DNA of 64,000 nt from Nitrospira sp. (GTDB lineage: Bacteria; Nitrospirota; Nitrospiria; Nitrospirales; Nitrospiraceae), in assembly GCA_022843785.1 (NCBI GenBank), contig JALHMZ010000003.1, positions 177,145 to 241,144 on the forward strand, read 5' to 3'. The notes under the pieces were generated by a model. That model had not been told where the DNA came from. It saw nothing but the letters and a program-made list of their open reading frames with translations, and made no database searches. The position numbers and the translations under genes were made by a program. Within the stretch, counting starts at the first letter, position 1. Each line of letters starts with the position of its first letter. Positions 23,153 through 30,610 of this stretch are shown piece by piece.

Positions 23153-23814
23153 GATACGTGTATGGGGAATCGGCGGTTTACAATGTACACCGCCAGTAAG
23201 ACCAGAAATGAAAACACCAGCATCGCAGCCGATATCGTATGCGCCTGGCCGTATTCCATGACTTCGACGTGTTCAAAGATCGTGGTGGACAGGACGCGCG
23301 TCTGTCCAGGGATTGAGCCTCCGACCATGAGGACGACACCGAACTCTCCGACCGTATGCGCAAATCCGAGCACGATCGCGCTGACGTAGCCTCTCGACGC
23401 CATCGGGGATAGCACAGTCAGAAAGGCATCCAACTTGGAGGCGCGGAGCGACCAGGCTGCTTCCAGCGGAGCCTTGCCGACGGCTTCAAACGCGCCTTGG
23501 AGTGGCTGGATCACAAACGGCATGGAATAAAAGACCGACGCGATGACGAGTCCGGTAAAAGTGAATGCCAGATTCATATTCGCCAGCTGGCCGAGCGGTC
23601 CATAGGGGCCGAGCGTGATGAGGATGTAAAATCCAAGGACTGTGGGCGGTAGTACGATCGGCAGCGCAACCATTGCTTCCACGACCGGCCTGGACGGGGA
23701 GCGGGTATGGGCCAGCCACCACGCGAGCGGCGTCCCGACGATGAGCAGCACAGCGACCGTCGTCGTCGCCAGTCGCACGGTGACCCACAGCGCGCTCAGG
23801 TCCATATTCATCAT
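23149..23814 (-). CDS. modB: Molybdate ABC transporter permease
   Basis: 221 residues with about five transmembrane helices. It has the binding-protein-dependent permease EAA-like loop (FEAVGKAPLEAAWSLRASKLDAF) and the ModB-typical VALPIVLPPTVLGFYIL and GFAHTVGEFGVVLMVGGSIPGQTRV. Length and motifs match ModB. It lies 32 nt downstream of modA and overlaps modC by 4 nt. Confidence 0.95.
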   Translation of the reverse strand: MMNMDLSALWVTVRLATTTVAVLLIVGTPLAWWLAHTRSPSRPVVEAMVALPIVLPPTVLGFYILITLGPYGPLGQLANMNLAFTFTGLVIASVFYSMPFVIQPLQGAFEAVGKAPLEAAWSLRASKLDAFLTVLSPMASRGYVSAIVLGFAHTVGEFGVVLMVGGSIPGQTRVLSTTIFEHVEVMEYGQAHTISAAMLVFSFLVLLAVYIVNRRFPIHVS

Positions 23815-23846
23815 ACTCCTACCTCTGGCTCACACAGGATTCACAG

Positions 23847-24602
23847 TCACTTCAGCTCATATCCATAGCGTCCAATGACCGCTTTCGCCTGAGGTCCGCC
23901 TATAAATTCCATGAGTGCCCGTGCCGCCGGGTTGTCTTTTCCCTTTGTCAGTAAGATCATGTCTTGCTTAATCGGTTCATGTAGTTCGGTCGGCACATCC
24001 CAGCGAGCGCCCTTTCCCTTCAGCTTCGGGTCTAAGACTTGAGACAGGGCGACAAACCCCAATTGGGCATTGCCGGACTCGATGAATCCCATGGTCTGTC
24101 CCAGGTTCTCTCCGGTCACGATCCGAGGCTGGAGATTGTCCCAGACCCCCAGCTTCTGCATTACTTGCATAGCGGCGGCCCCATACGGAGCGGTCTTGGG
24201 GTTGGCGATGGCCAGATGTTTAAAGTGCTGAGAGTTGAGCGTGTCCGCTCCCTTCACTAAGGAGGGAGTGAGACTCCAGAGGGCCAGGCGCCCGACGGCA
24301 TAGGTGACGCGGCTATCCTTGACTCCCAACCCTTCTTCTTCCAAGAGCTTCGGCCGTTCGGTGTCGGCAGAGAGGAACACGTCGAACGGCGCACTGTTCT
24401 TGATTTGCGAATAGAAATTCCCGGAGGAGCCGGCAACGACCCGGAGGGTATGACCGGTGGCGGTCTCGAATGCAATCGCGATTTCACGGAACGGCGGTAT
24501 AAAGTTGGCGGCAACGGCCACTAAGGCCTGATCGGCGAGTGCCGGCGTGACATGCATCATGATGCAGACAAACATGCACCCTGTAAAAAACCGTTGTTTC
24601 AT
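23847..24602 (-). CDS. modA: Periplasmic molybdate-binding protein
   Basis: 251 residues with a signal peptide (FFTGCMFVCIMMHVTPALADQ). Mature features of ModA/WtpA-type binding proteins: LVAVAANFIPPFREIAIAFE, the oxyanion-binding GSSGNFYSQIKNSAPFDVFLSAD, VGRLALWS, ANPKTAPYGAAAMQV and GFVALSQV. It binds molybdate or tungstate and delivers it to ModB. It lies 12 nt downstream of the porin gene. Confidence 0.93.
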   Translation of the reverse strand: MKQRFFTGCMFVCIMMHVTPALADQALVAVAANFIPPFREIAIAFETATGHTLRVVAGSSGNFYSQIKNSAPFDVFLSADTERPKLLEEEGLGVKDSRVTYAVGRLALWSLTPSLVKGADTLNSQHFKHLAIANPKTAPYGAAAMQVMQKLGVWDNLQPRIVTGENLGQTMGFIESGNAQLGFVALSQVLDPKLKGKGARWDVPTELHEPIKQDMILLTKGKDNPAARALMEFIGGPQAKAVIGRYGYELK

Positions 24603-24614
24603 GGTCGGTCCCTT

Positions 24615-26159
24615 CTAGATTCGGACTCGAATCGCCGCATAAAAGTAATCACTGTCCTTGTTTCCACCAGTGGGCATTTGGGCGAGGATGGTGGGGCTAT
24701 TGAAATACGAGCCCTTGAACCAATGAACGTACCCGACATCCAAGTCCAGGTTGGAGGTGACGGCCCATTGCGCTTGCAACTCGACGTCATGCCCTAACGA
24801 CGTGCCGGCGTTTCCGGTGGTATCTCGCAAGCCGGAACTGCCGAAGAAGTCTCTATCCTGTGCCAGGTACCAGACACGATGTTTGACCATCAACGTCCAA
24901 CTTGCTGTCGGGTTGAGGAAGAGGCGCCAACCCGGGGAGATCAGGTTCGTTCTGGCAAATGCTCCCCAGGTCCCGGTCGGTCCATATTCCCACCGTCGAG
25001 CGCCGAATAAGCTGTCAAACCCTTCATCCTGGTTGTCGCTTGGCTGACGATCGCCGCTGGCGTAGTCGAACTGAAACAGGAGTCGAGGGGTCCAGGGACG
25101 GTTGAAGGTATAGCCGAGTTCCACGTGTTGAAGATAGGCAAAGTGGTCGGTGAGGCCGCGACGACCGGTTTGCCACGCGGTCTCTATTTCATAATCCGGT
25201 TCCCCAGGCTTGGGGTTCTTATACAGGCGGCCTCCGGCAGTCGAATAGGTTCGATGCGTTGTTCCGTCGGGGACTCGCTGATCATTCAGGCCGAAAAAAT
25301 ACGCGTCTACCTGGAACCAGGGGAAGTGCCGGCTCTCCAGATAGGTGCCCCAAAACAAGAGGTTGTGATATTGCTGATCCAGCCTCACGTCGTCCCGCAC
25401 GACCGGTTGTGTTGCAAACGCCCGGATTCGCCAGGTATTGCCTTGCGTGAGTTGCCAATGAAACCCATCGAAGGAATTGACGGTGTTTCGGAACGCATTT
25501 CGCGCAACCAATCGCCTATTACCGAGGTCCAAGGTCATGCGTCCAAAGTGGAAATCGGTGCGAAGCCCAGTGCCGAAGACGTTGTTCACGGTTAAGGCCC
25601 CGACTAATTGTAAGACGTCGAATTCATTGACCGTGGTGGTATCACGGAAATCTCCAGGGTCTTTATCTATAAAGGAACGCGAATCTTGCCCCTCGAACAA
25701 GAGTTTCAAAGGGCCGTCGCCGCCTAAGCCGATCCGCACACGCGAGCGCAAGGCAATTTGGGCGTCCGTCCGTCCATTCCCGATCGCTTGGCTGGCTCGC
25801 CAGGGGTGGTCATAGGATTCGAATCGAGTCCGGTTTTCGAATCCGAGATCCAGCCAGTCCGGTAGGCGGAGCAGCGATCGTTCGTAGTGAATCCAATCCA
25901 TTTCTCGCCGTCGATTCAGGCCTGCATCAGCTGGTTCGATCCAATTGTTTCCGGTGCGATCCGTGGTTTTGAAATAGTCTTCGTCGGTGATCACATGCTT
26001 GTCATGCATGAGCTTGAGCACCGGGTCTTCTGTATATGTGAACTCCCATTTGCCGTCCTTCTGAACCAGTTCTCCATATTCGACAGCTCTTACTGGGCTC
26101 GCTCCCACAGCGAGGAGAAGGATGGTCAAAAAGAGGGGCCACCAAACTTTCCGGAACAT
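24615..26159 (-). CDS. Outer-membrane porin, alginate-export-like family
   Basis: 514 residues with a signal peptide (FLTILLLAVGASPVRAVEYG). The body is a long beta-barrel pattern with alternating hydrophobic residues and aromatic girdles (LDLGFENRTRFESYDHPW, HFGRMTLDLGNRRLVARNAF, LFQFDYASGDRQPSDNQDEG, FYAAIRVRI ending in a strand). The GFDSLFGARRWEYGP segment resembles AlgE/alginate-export family porins. Its place between the Mo regulator and modA, with gaps of 58 and 12 nt, suggests that it carries oxyanions through the outer membrane rather than polysaccharide; that is inference from context. Confidence 0.82.
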   Translation of the reverse strand: MFRKVWWPLFLTILLLAVGASPVRAVEYGELVQKDGKWEFTYTEDPVLKLMHDKHVITDEDYFKTTDRTGNNWIEPADAGLNRRREMDWIHYERSLLRLPDWLDLGFENRTRFESYDHPWRASQAIGNGRTDAQIALRSRVRIGLGGDGPLKLLFEGQDSRSFIDKDPGDFRDTTTVNEFDVLQLVGALTVNNVFGTGLRTDFHFGRMTLDLGNRRLVARNAFRNTVNSFDGFHWQLTQGNTWRIRAFATQPVVRDDVRLDQQYHNLLFWGTYLESRHFPWFQVDAYFFGLNDQRVPDGTTHRTYSTAGGRLYKNPKPGEPDYEIETAWQTGRRGLTDHFAYLQHVELGYTFNRPWTPRLLFQFDYASGDRQPSDNQDEGFDSLFGARRWEYGPTGTWGAFARTNLISPGWRLFLNPTASWTLMVKHRVWYLAQDRDFFGSSGLRDTTGNAGTSLGHDVELQAQWAVTSNLDLDVGYVHWFKGSYFNSPTILAQMPTGGNKDSDYFYAAIRVRI

Positions 26160-26217
26160 GAATTATCCTTTTTCGGACTACCGTGATTCGCAAACTATTT
26201 CTGCGTAGGGATGGTTG

Positions 26218-27399
26218 TCAGCCGCCACGCAGCGCATGGACTTTTCCTGTTTCGCTGGTGTCATATCCGCCCAGGGCATTCAGCTCGTCTCGAAAGCGGC
26301 GGCTGGCAAGCGTTTCAAACAAATGGGCCAGTGTCGGATGGGATTTCAAGTAAGCCTTGGGAACGACCAGGTCATAGCGCGCCGCTTGCAGCGGCACGAA
26401 GTCGAGATCGAAGAGTTGTGCGGCCGATCGGATTCCAATTCCGACATCGGCCCGGCGTTCTGCAATGGCTCTGGCTACCTCGAAATGTGTCGAGGTGATG
26501 TGGCCATACCCAAGCACTTGCGTCGGCGCCAGAGCGGCAGCCCGCAACCGCTGATCGAGCAGCAGTCTTGCCCCGGAGCCTTCTTCGCGATTGACCAACG
26601 TTATCGTGGGGTCGGAAAGATCGGCGGCGGTCCGAATGGATTTCGGGTTTCCAGGCCGAACCAAGAATCCCTCCTCCCATGTCGCGAAGGTCACCACCTC
26701 ATGGCGTGATCCTTCGAGAGATCGCCGGAGAAACGGCATGTTGGATTCGCCGGTCACCGGATCCAGTAGATGGAGACCTGCGACATGTACTTCACCGCGT
26801 TGTAAGGCATGGAGTGCGGCTGTGCTGCCCATCGTCCATCCGACTACAGACGTCCGATCTTTTTGCCGCCGCAAATGTTCGCCCGCCAGAAAGATCGCCG
26901 GGTCGCATCCAGCTACAGAGATATCCTGCTGAATCGTCTGTCGATCCCGAGACAGTTTTACACGCACGGTCGAGCCTGATTTGCCGCTGCGTGTTTCAAC
27001 GACGTACCCGTCAGCCGGGACTGTGAAAGACAGTTGCTCGCCGAGTTCGCTGACGGGTCTCACGATCGTCCGCTTTCCAACGGTAGAGACTTTGACTCGG
27101 ATTGGTTGAGTGCGTGTCTCTGTTTGGGGGAAATGGCCGACCAGAGTGCCTTTAAGAATGTCTTCGGTGGGAACAAGACAGAACAGGTCTTCAACCCGGC
27201 AGGACAACACCGATGCGAGCCGGAGCGCCACGGCGGTGGTCGGCAGGTACAGATTGGACTCAATCGACGAGACGGCCTGCCGTGTGATTCCGGCGCGTGT
27301 CGCGAGTTCGGACTGAGAAAGCCCTGTGCGAATGCGAAAGGACTTCAGGTGGTTGGAAAATTGCGATGTCGAATCAGAGGACGGTTGCCTGATTGTCAT
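26218..27399 (-). CDS. XRE-HTH regulator with periplasmic-binding-like (molybdate-type) domain
   Basis: 393 residues from ATG 27399; a longer frame to 27435 would begin inside the operator. The N-terminal XRE helix-turn-helix is TGLSQSELATRAGITRQAVSS followed by IESNLYLPTT. The remaining ~300 residues form a PBP-like domain (GWTMGSTAALHALQRGEVHVAG, HLLDPVTGESN, NREEGSGARLLLDQRLR, DVGIGIRSAAQLFDLDF), the arrangement of one-component regulators of molybdate genes. It is the first gene of the porin-modABC unit and is transcribed with it. A promoter with TTGACA lies within the palindrome upstream, so negative autoregulation by molybdate status is likely. A leaderless transcript is possible because no ribosome-binding site precedes ATG 27399. 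Confidence 0.85.
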   Translation of the reverse strand: MTIRQPSSDSTSQFSNHLKSFRIRTGLSQSELATRAGITRQAVSSIESNLYLPTTAVALRLASVLSCRVEDLFCLVPTEDILKGTLVGHFPQTETRTQPIRVKVSTVGKRTIVRPVSELGEQLSFTVPADGYVVETRSGKSGSTVRVKLSRDRQTIQQDISVAGCDPAIFLAGEHLRRQKDRTSVVGWTMGSTAALHALQRGEVHVAGLHLLDPVTGESNMPFLRRSLEGSRHEVVTFATWEEGFLVRPGNPKSIRTAADLSDPTITLVNREEGSGARLLLDQRLRAAALAPTQVLGYGHITSTHFEVARAIAERRADVGIGIRSAAQLFDLDFVPLQAARYDLVVPKAYLKSHPTLAHLFETLASRRFRDELNALGGYDTSETGKVHALRGG

Positions 27400-27411
27400 G
27401 ACGATCAGGTA

Positions 27412-27445
27412 GCAATAATACTCGTCATGTGTCAAGTATTATTGC
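27412..27445. promoter_or_regulatory. 34-bp palindromic operator/promoter of the mod operon
   Basis: GCAATAATACTCGTCA (27412-27427) and TGTCAAGTATTATTGC (27430-27445) form a 16-bp inverted repeat with two mismatches. A perfect -35 TTGACA (27435-27430, minus strand) is inside the right arm. This fits the binding site of the adjacent XRE regulator. Confidence 0.82.
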
Positions 27446-27565
27446 CTCGAGGGGAGCGAGAAGATTTAATATCTCTGCGACGTATGGACGAACCGCCATG
27501 AACAACGCGGCTAGACCTCTCCCTCCGGGTCCGCTACACTCCGTCGCGGTCAGAGGGGGACGCTC

Positions 27566-28444
27566 ATGCGGGACGAACGAACGGCGGATTACTATGCGCT
27601 CTTGGAACTTCTGCCGACCGCTTCCGAGGTCGAGATTAAGAAGGCCTGGCATGAGCAGCTCCAGGTCTGGCATCCGGACCGCTTCACGCATGCGCCAACG
27701 CTTCACGCAAAAGCTGAGGCCCGAACCAAGCTCATCAATCAGGCGTACGAGACGCTGAGCGATCCCGCGGCGCGAGCGCGCTACGATGCGACGGTGCAGC
27801 CGGCGGCGCCTCCGACTGCTCGCGCCACACGGCCGTCCTCTGCGTCGCCCTATGCAGCTACTCCACCCAGGCAGGCGGCGCCTCAGCCTCGCGAGCGACG
27901 AGGACCACAGTCCCCCATCATGCTCGTGAAGCAGGAGCGAGGTACGGTCATGGTTCCGGCTATCCATCTCTACATCGATACGGGAGAAACCCATCCGTAC
28001 GATTTCAGCGGCTTCACCAGAATCGCCGGGACGATGCGGGAGCCTTTGCCGGTGGGGAACTATGCCGTTGCCGAAATGCCCGAGCTGCTGGCGATCAAGA
28101 GCCTCAACGTCGAAGTGCTCTATACGATCTTTTCCAACCCTCATGACAACCGCGCCGAGTTTCTCCCAGAGCTCGAACGGATGCTGGTTTACCCAGCCCG
28201 ATTCCTGGTCATCGAAGGGGTCCTCACCCATAAGAAGGGCGGAGGCCGTCTCAATCAGTATCACAAGAATGGCGTGATGGATTTTCTCGATGCGTTGACC
28301 GCGCGGTATGGTCTACAGATCATCTATGCGGATACGCGAGACGAAGCGGAAGAACGTATCGCCAATCTTGCCGCTCTCCACTACTCCTACCACTTTGCCG
28401 AGCAAATGGGATTCGGCCGCTGCCTGATGGAGAACGACGTGTAG
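27566..28444 (+). CDS. J-domain protein fused to degenerate ERCC4-type nuclease domain
   Basis: 292 residues; ATG 27566 follows a purine-rich GAGGGGGA site. Residues 7-75 are a J-domain with HPD intact at 36-38 (QVWHPDRF), so it should stimulate a DnaK partner. A Pro/Ala-rich linker runs to ~120. Residues ~128-290 match the ERCC4-type nuclease fold: DTGETHPYDF (family DTREQ-P-F), LPVGNYAV (family GDY), LLAIKSL (family ERKS), FLPELERMLVYPARFLVIEG and DALTARYGLQIIYADTRDE. The catalytic positions are altered: GDY Asp is Asn165 and ERK Glu is Ala176; Lys178 remains. I infer loss of nuclease activity with retained fold. The function is unknown; a chaperone adaptor is one possibility. Confidence 0.85.
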   Translation: MRDERTADYYALLELLPTASEVEIKKAWHEQLQVWHPDRFTHAPTLHAKAEARTKLINQAYETLSDPAARARYDATVQPAAPPTARATRPSSASPYAATPPRQAAPQPRERRGPQSPIMLVKQERGTVMVPAIHLYIDTGETHPYDFSGFTRIAGTMREPLPVGNYAVAEMPELLAIKSLNVEVLYTIFSNPHDNRAEFLPELERMLVYPARFLVIEGVLTHKKGGGRLNQYHKNGVMDFLDALTARYGLQIIYADTRDEAEERIANLAALHYSYHFAEQMGFGRCLMENDV

Positions 28445-28464
28445 GAGCGAACGGCGTGGGAAGA

Positions 28465-28490
28465 AGAGCGTATGGCCGATGGCTTATAGC
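28465..28490. repeat. Dispersed TATGGC-type repeat, copy
   Basis: AGAGCGTATGGCCGATGGCT and the following TATAGC match, on one strand or the other, strings at 42188-42215, 59769-59802, 59853-59879 and 60712-60738. It lies between the J-domain gene stop and the trmL remnant. Confidence 0.6.
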
Positions 28491-28563
28491 AAGACCAAAG
28501 ATAAGCCCATGCATTTCTTGTTCGTGGCATGGACGATACGCCAGTAGCTCCCGTTATCTCCCA

Positions 28564-28745
28564 CTTCTAAACCAGATTTTCCGCCAAGCTTCGTAGACCA
28601 CCACGGCCACGGGATCGGACAGAGTGAGGAACCGGCTGTTGGGCCGCATCGGTCCGTGGATGCGTTGGGACTCAACGACTGTGTCCGGCAGGCCGCCGGC
28701 AGCTCACGGGTTTCCGGAACGAAGAGGGAGATACGACTCTTTGAA
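28564..28745 (-). pseudogene. Decayed 3' fragment of a trmL-like gene
   Basis: The DNA aligns by eye with the 3' third of the intact trmL gene (30007-30185): both share, in order, GCCAAGCTTCGTAGAC/GCCAGGCTTCGTAGAT, CCACGGC, GGACAGA.TGAGG, CCGGCTGT/CGGCTGTGGG and TTCGGGAC/TTCCGGAAC-like words, and both encode an LF-PETR-LPA motif. Small insertions and deletions break the frame and the 5' part is missing. It is read on the minus strand beside galE. Confidence 0.75.
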
Positions 28746-28765
28746 CAGCTGAACAACTCATCCGA

Positions 28766-29800
28766 TCAGCGTAGTGATTGGGGAGGATTGAATCCGTGGG
28801 GATTGAGACGCTGCCAGTGCCAGGTATCGGCGCACATGTCCGGGAGTCCACGCTCGGCCCGCCAGCCGAGCAGGTCGGCGGCTTTGCCGGGATCGGCATA
28901 GCAGGCCGCGATATCGCCGGACCGGCGAGGTGCTATGGTGTAGGCGACGTGTTGCCCGCTGGCCTGCTCGAACGCTCCCACGATATCCAATACGCTATAG
29001 CCCTGTCCGGTGCCGAGATTCACCGTCAGGCAGTCCGTCGGTTGGGTCCATCGATCGAGCGCTTCCAGTGCTTTCAGATGTCCGATGGCCAAATCCACGA
29101 CGTGAATGTAGTCACGTACGCCTGTCCCGTCCGATGTTGCATAGTCGTTGCCGAAGACATTCAAATGCGGCCGCCGTCCCACCGCCACTTGCGCGACGAA
29201 GGGCATCAGATTGTTCGGCGTGCCCTGCGGGTCTTCGCCGATCAGCCCGCTCGGGTGGGCCCCGACCGGATTGAAGTAGCGGAGAATACCGATACGCCAG
29301 GATGCATCGCTCCGCTGCACGTCGCGCAGGATCTCCTCCACCATGAGCTTCGACCGGCCATAGGGGTTAGTCGCAGAAAGCGGATGATCCTCCGTCAGCG
29401 GCAATCGCTGGGGGTCACCGTAGACCGTGGCAGAGGAGCTGAACACCAACTGGCGTACCCCGCACTCGCTCATGGCTTCCAGAAGGCGCAGCGAACCGAC
29501 CACGTTGTTGTCATAGTAGGACAAGGGCTGTTGCACCGATTCCCCAACCGCCTTGAGGCCGGCAAAATGAATCACCGCAGTCGCTTTACAGTGCCGCAAT
29601 GCGGCGATCAGCGCGGCACGATCGCGGCAGTCGCCCCGGATCAGCGGGACAGCCTTTCCCGTGATCCGCTGGACGCGTGCCAGGGCTTCAGGATGGCTGT
29701 TACAGAAGTTGTCGAAGACCGTGACGTGAAATCCCGCCTGGAGGAGTTCCACGCAGGTATGAGATCCGATATAGCCGGCCCCGCCTGTGACGAGAATCAT
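28766..29800 (-). CDS. galE: UDP-glucose 4-epimerase
   Basis: 344 residues from ATG 29800, with GGAGG 6 nt upstream; the longer frame to 29872 is not supported. It interconverts UDP-glucose and UDP-galactose. The NAD-binding Rossmann motif is TGGAGYIGSH, followed by FDNFCNSHPEAL; the catalytic Ser is in FSSSATVYG and the YxxxK motif is in NPYGRSKLMVEEI. C-terminal GalE features include NLGTGQGYSVLDIV and YTIAPRRSGDIAACYADP. Length is normal (about 340). It is a monocistronic-looking minus-strand gene. Confidence 0.94.
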   Translation of the reverse strand: MILVTGGAGYIGSHTCVELLQAGFHVTVFDNFCNSHPEALARVQRITGKAVPLIRGDCRDRAALIAALRHCKATAVIHFAGLKAVGESVQQPLSYYDNNVVGSLRLLEAMSECGVRQLVFSSSATVYGDPQRLPLTEDHPLSATNPYGRSKLMVEEILRDVQRSDASWRIGILRYFNPVGAHPSGLIGEDPQGTPNNLMPFVAQVAVGRRPHLNVFGNDYATSDGTGVRDYIHVVDLAIGHLKALEALDRWTQPTDCLTVNLGTGQGYSVLDIVGAFEQASGQHVAYTIAPRRSGDIAACYADPGKAADLLGWRAERGLPDMCADTWHWQRLNPHGFNPPQSLR

Positions 29801-29999
29801 GCAGCCCCTCCGTAGAATCCAACCCGATCTGTGCTTCTGGCGCCAGGGTATCAGATCGTGATGGAAGATCAAGAAAAGGAAACTATATCTGGGAAGAATT
29901 GTATGTGGATAACAGCGGGTGGAAAGCCTAGTGACCAGCGCGCGGCCGTGTGACTGAGATCATGTGATTCCAGAGTTGATGAACCAGTCGAGTGATTCC

Positions 30000-30464
30000 T
30001 TACCGGCCATTCTCAAATCCGATCTGCCGCCAGGCTTCGTAGATTACCACGGCTACGGCATTGGACAGATTGAGGCTTCGGCTGTGGGGCAGCATGGGCA
30101 CGCGGATTCGTTGTGACGCGCCAACCGCATGAATCAGTTCTGCCGGCAGTCCACGAGTTTCGGGACCGAAGAGAAAGACATCCTCCGATGCGTACCGAAC
30201 CAGATCGAAGCGTTGCGTGCCTTTTGTGGACACGGCGAACATGCGGCGATTCTTGAAGCGTTCCGCGCAGTCGGTCCAATTGTCGTACACGGCGAGGGTG
30301 GCGAATTCATGATAGTCCAATCCGGCTCGCATCAGCTGCTTATCGTCGAGCGAGAATCCGAGCGGTTTGACAAGATGCAGTCTGGCGCCGGTATTGGCGC
30401 AGAGACGGATGATGTTGCCGGTGTTAGGAGGGATTTCCGGTTGATAGAGAATGACGTCAAACAT
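30000..30464 (-). CDS. trmL: tRNA (cytidine/uridine-2'-O-)-methyltransferase
   Basis: 154 residues from ATG 30464 (MFDVILYQPEIPPNTGNIIR), the standard TrmL start; the upstream extension to 30629 is spurious. It methylates the wobble nucleotide ribose in tRNA-Leu. The SPOUT knot motifs are NTGNIIRLCANTGARLHLV, FGPETRGLP and RVPMLPHSRSLNLSNAVAV. Length matches the family. No clear ribosome-binding site is visible. A decayed partial copy lies at 28564-28745. Confidence 0.93.
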   Translation of the reverse strand: MFDVILYQPEIPPNTGNIIRLCANTGARLHLVKPLGFSLDDKQLMRAGLDYHEFATLAVYDNWTDCAERFKNRRMFAVSTKGTQRFDLVRYASEDVFLFGPETRGLPAELIHAVGASQRIRVPMLPHSRSLNLSNAVAVVIYEAWRQIGFENGR

Positions 30465-30483
30465 GCTGGAAATGGAGTGTGAG

Positions 30484-30506
30484 TGAATGGCAGATAGCTT
30501 ATAACG
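30484..30506. repeat. Dispersed TATGGC-type repeat, diverged copy
   Basis: GAATGGCAGATAGCTTATAA is a diverged member of the TATGGC/TTATAGC repeat family, immediately upstream of trmL. Confidence 0.35.
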
Positions 30507-30610
30507 GATAATAGGAACAAGGGGAATCCCTATTTCGTGCCGCTTCTTGGTATTTGGTATAGTAGGAGCCTTACGAGATGATCCCTCTGATGTGATCCGG
30601 TCTCTCTGAT

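Noticed and set aside
28778..29815. 345-residue plus-strand ORF opposite galE
   Set aside because: galE on the minus strand has all catalytic motifs; the opposite frame has none.
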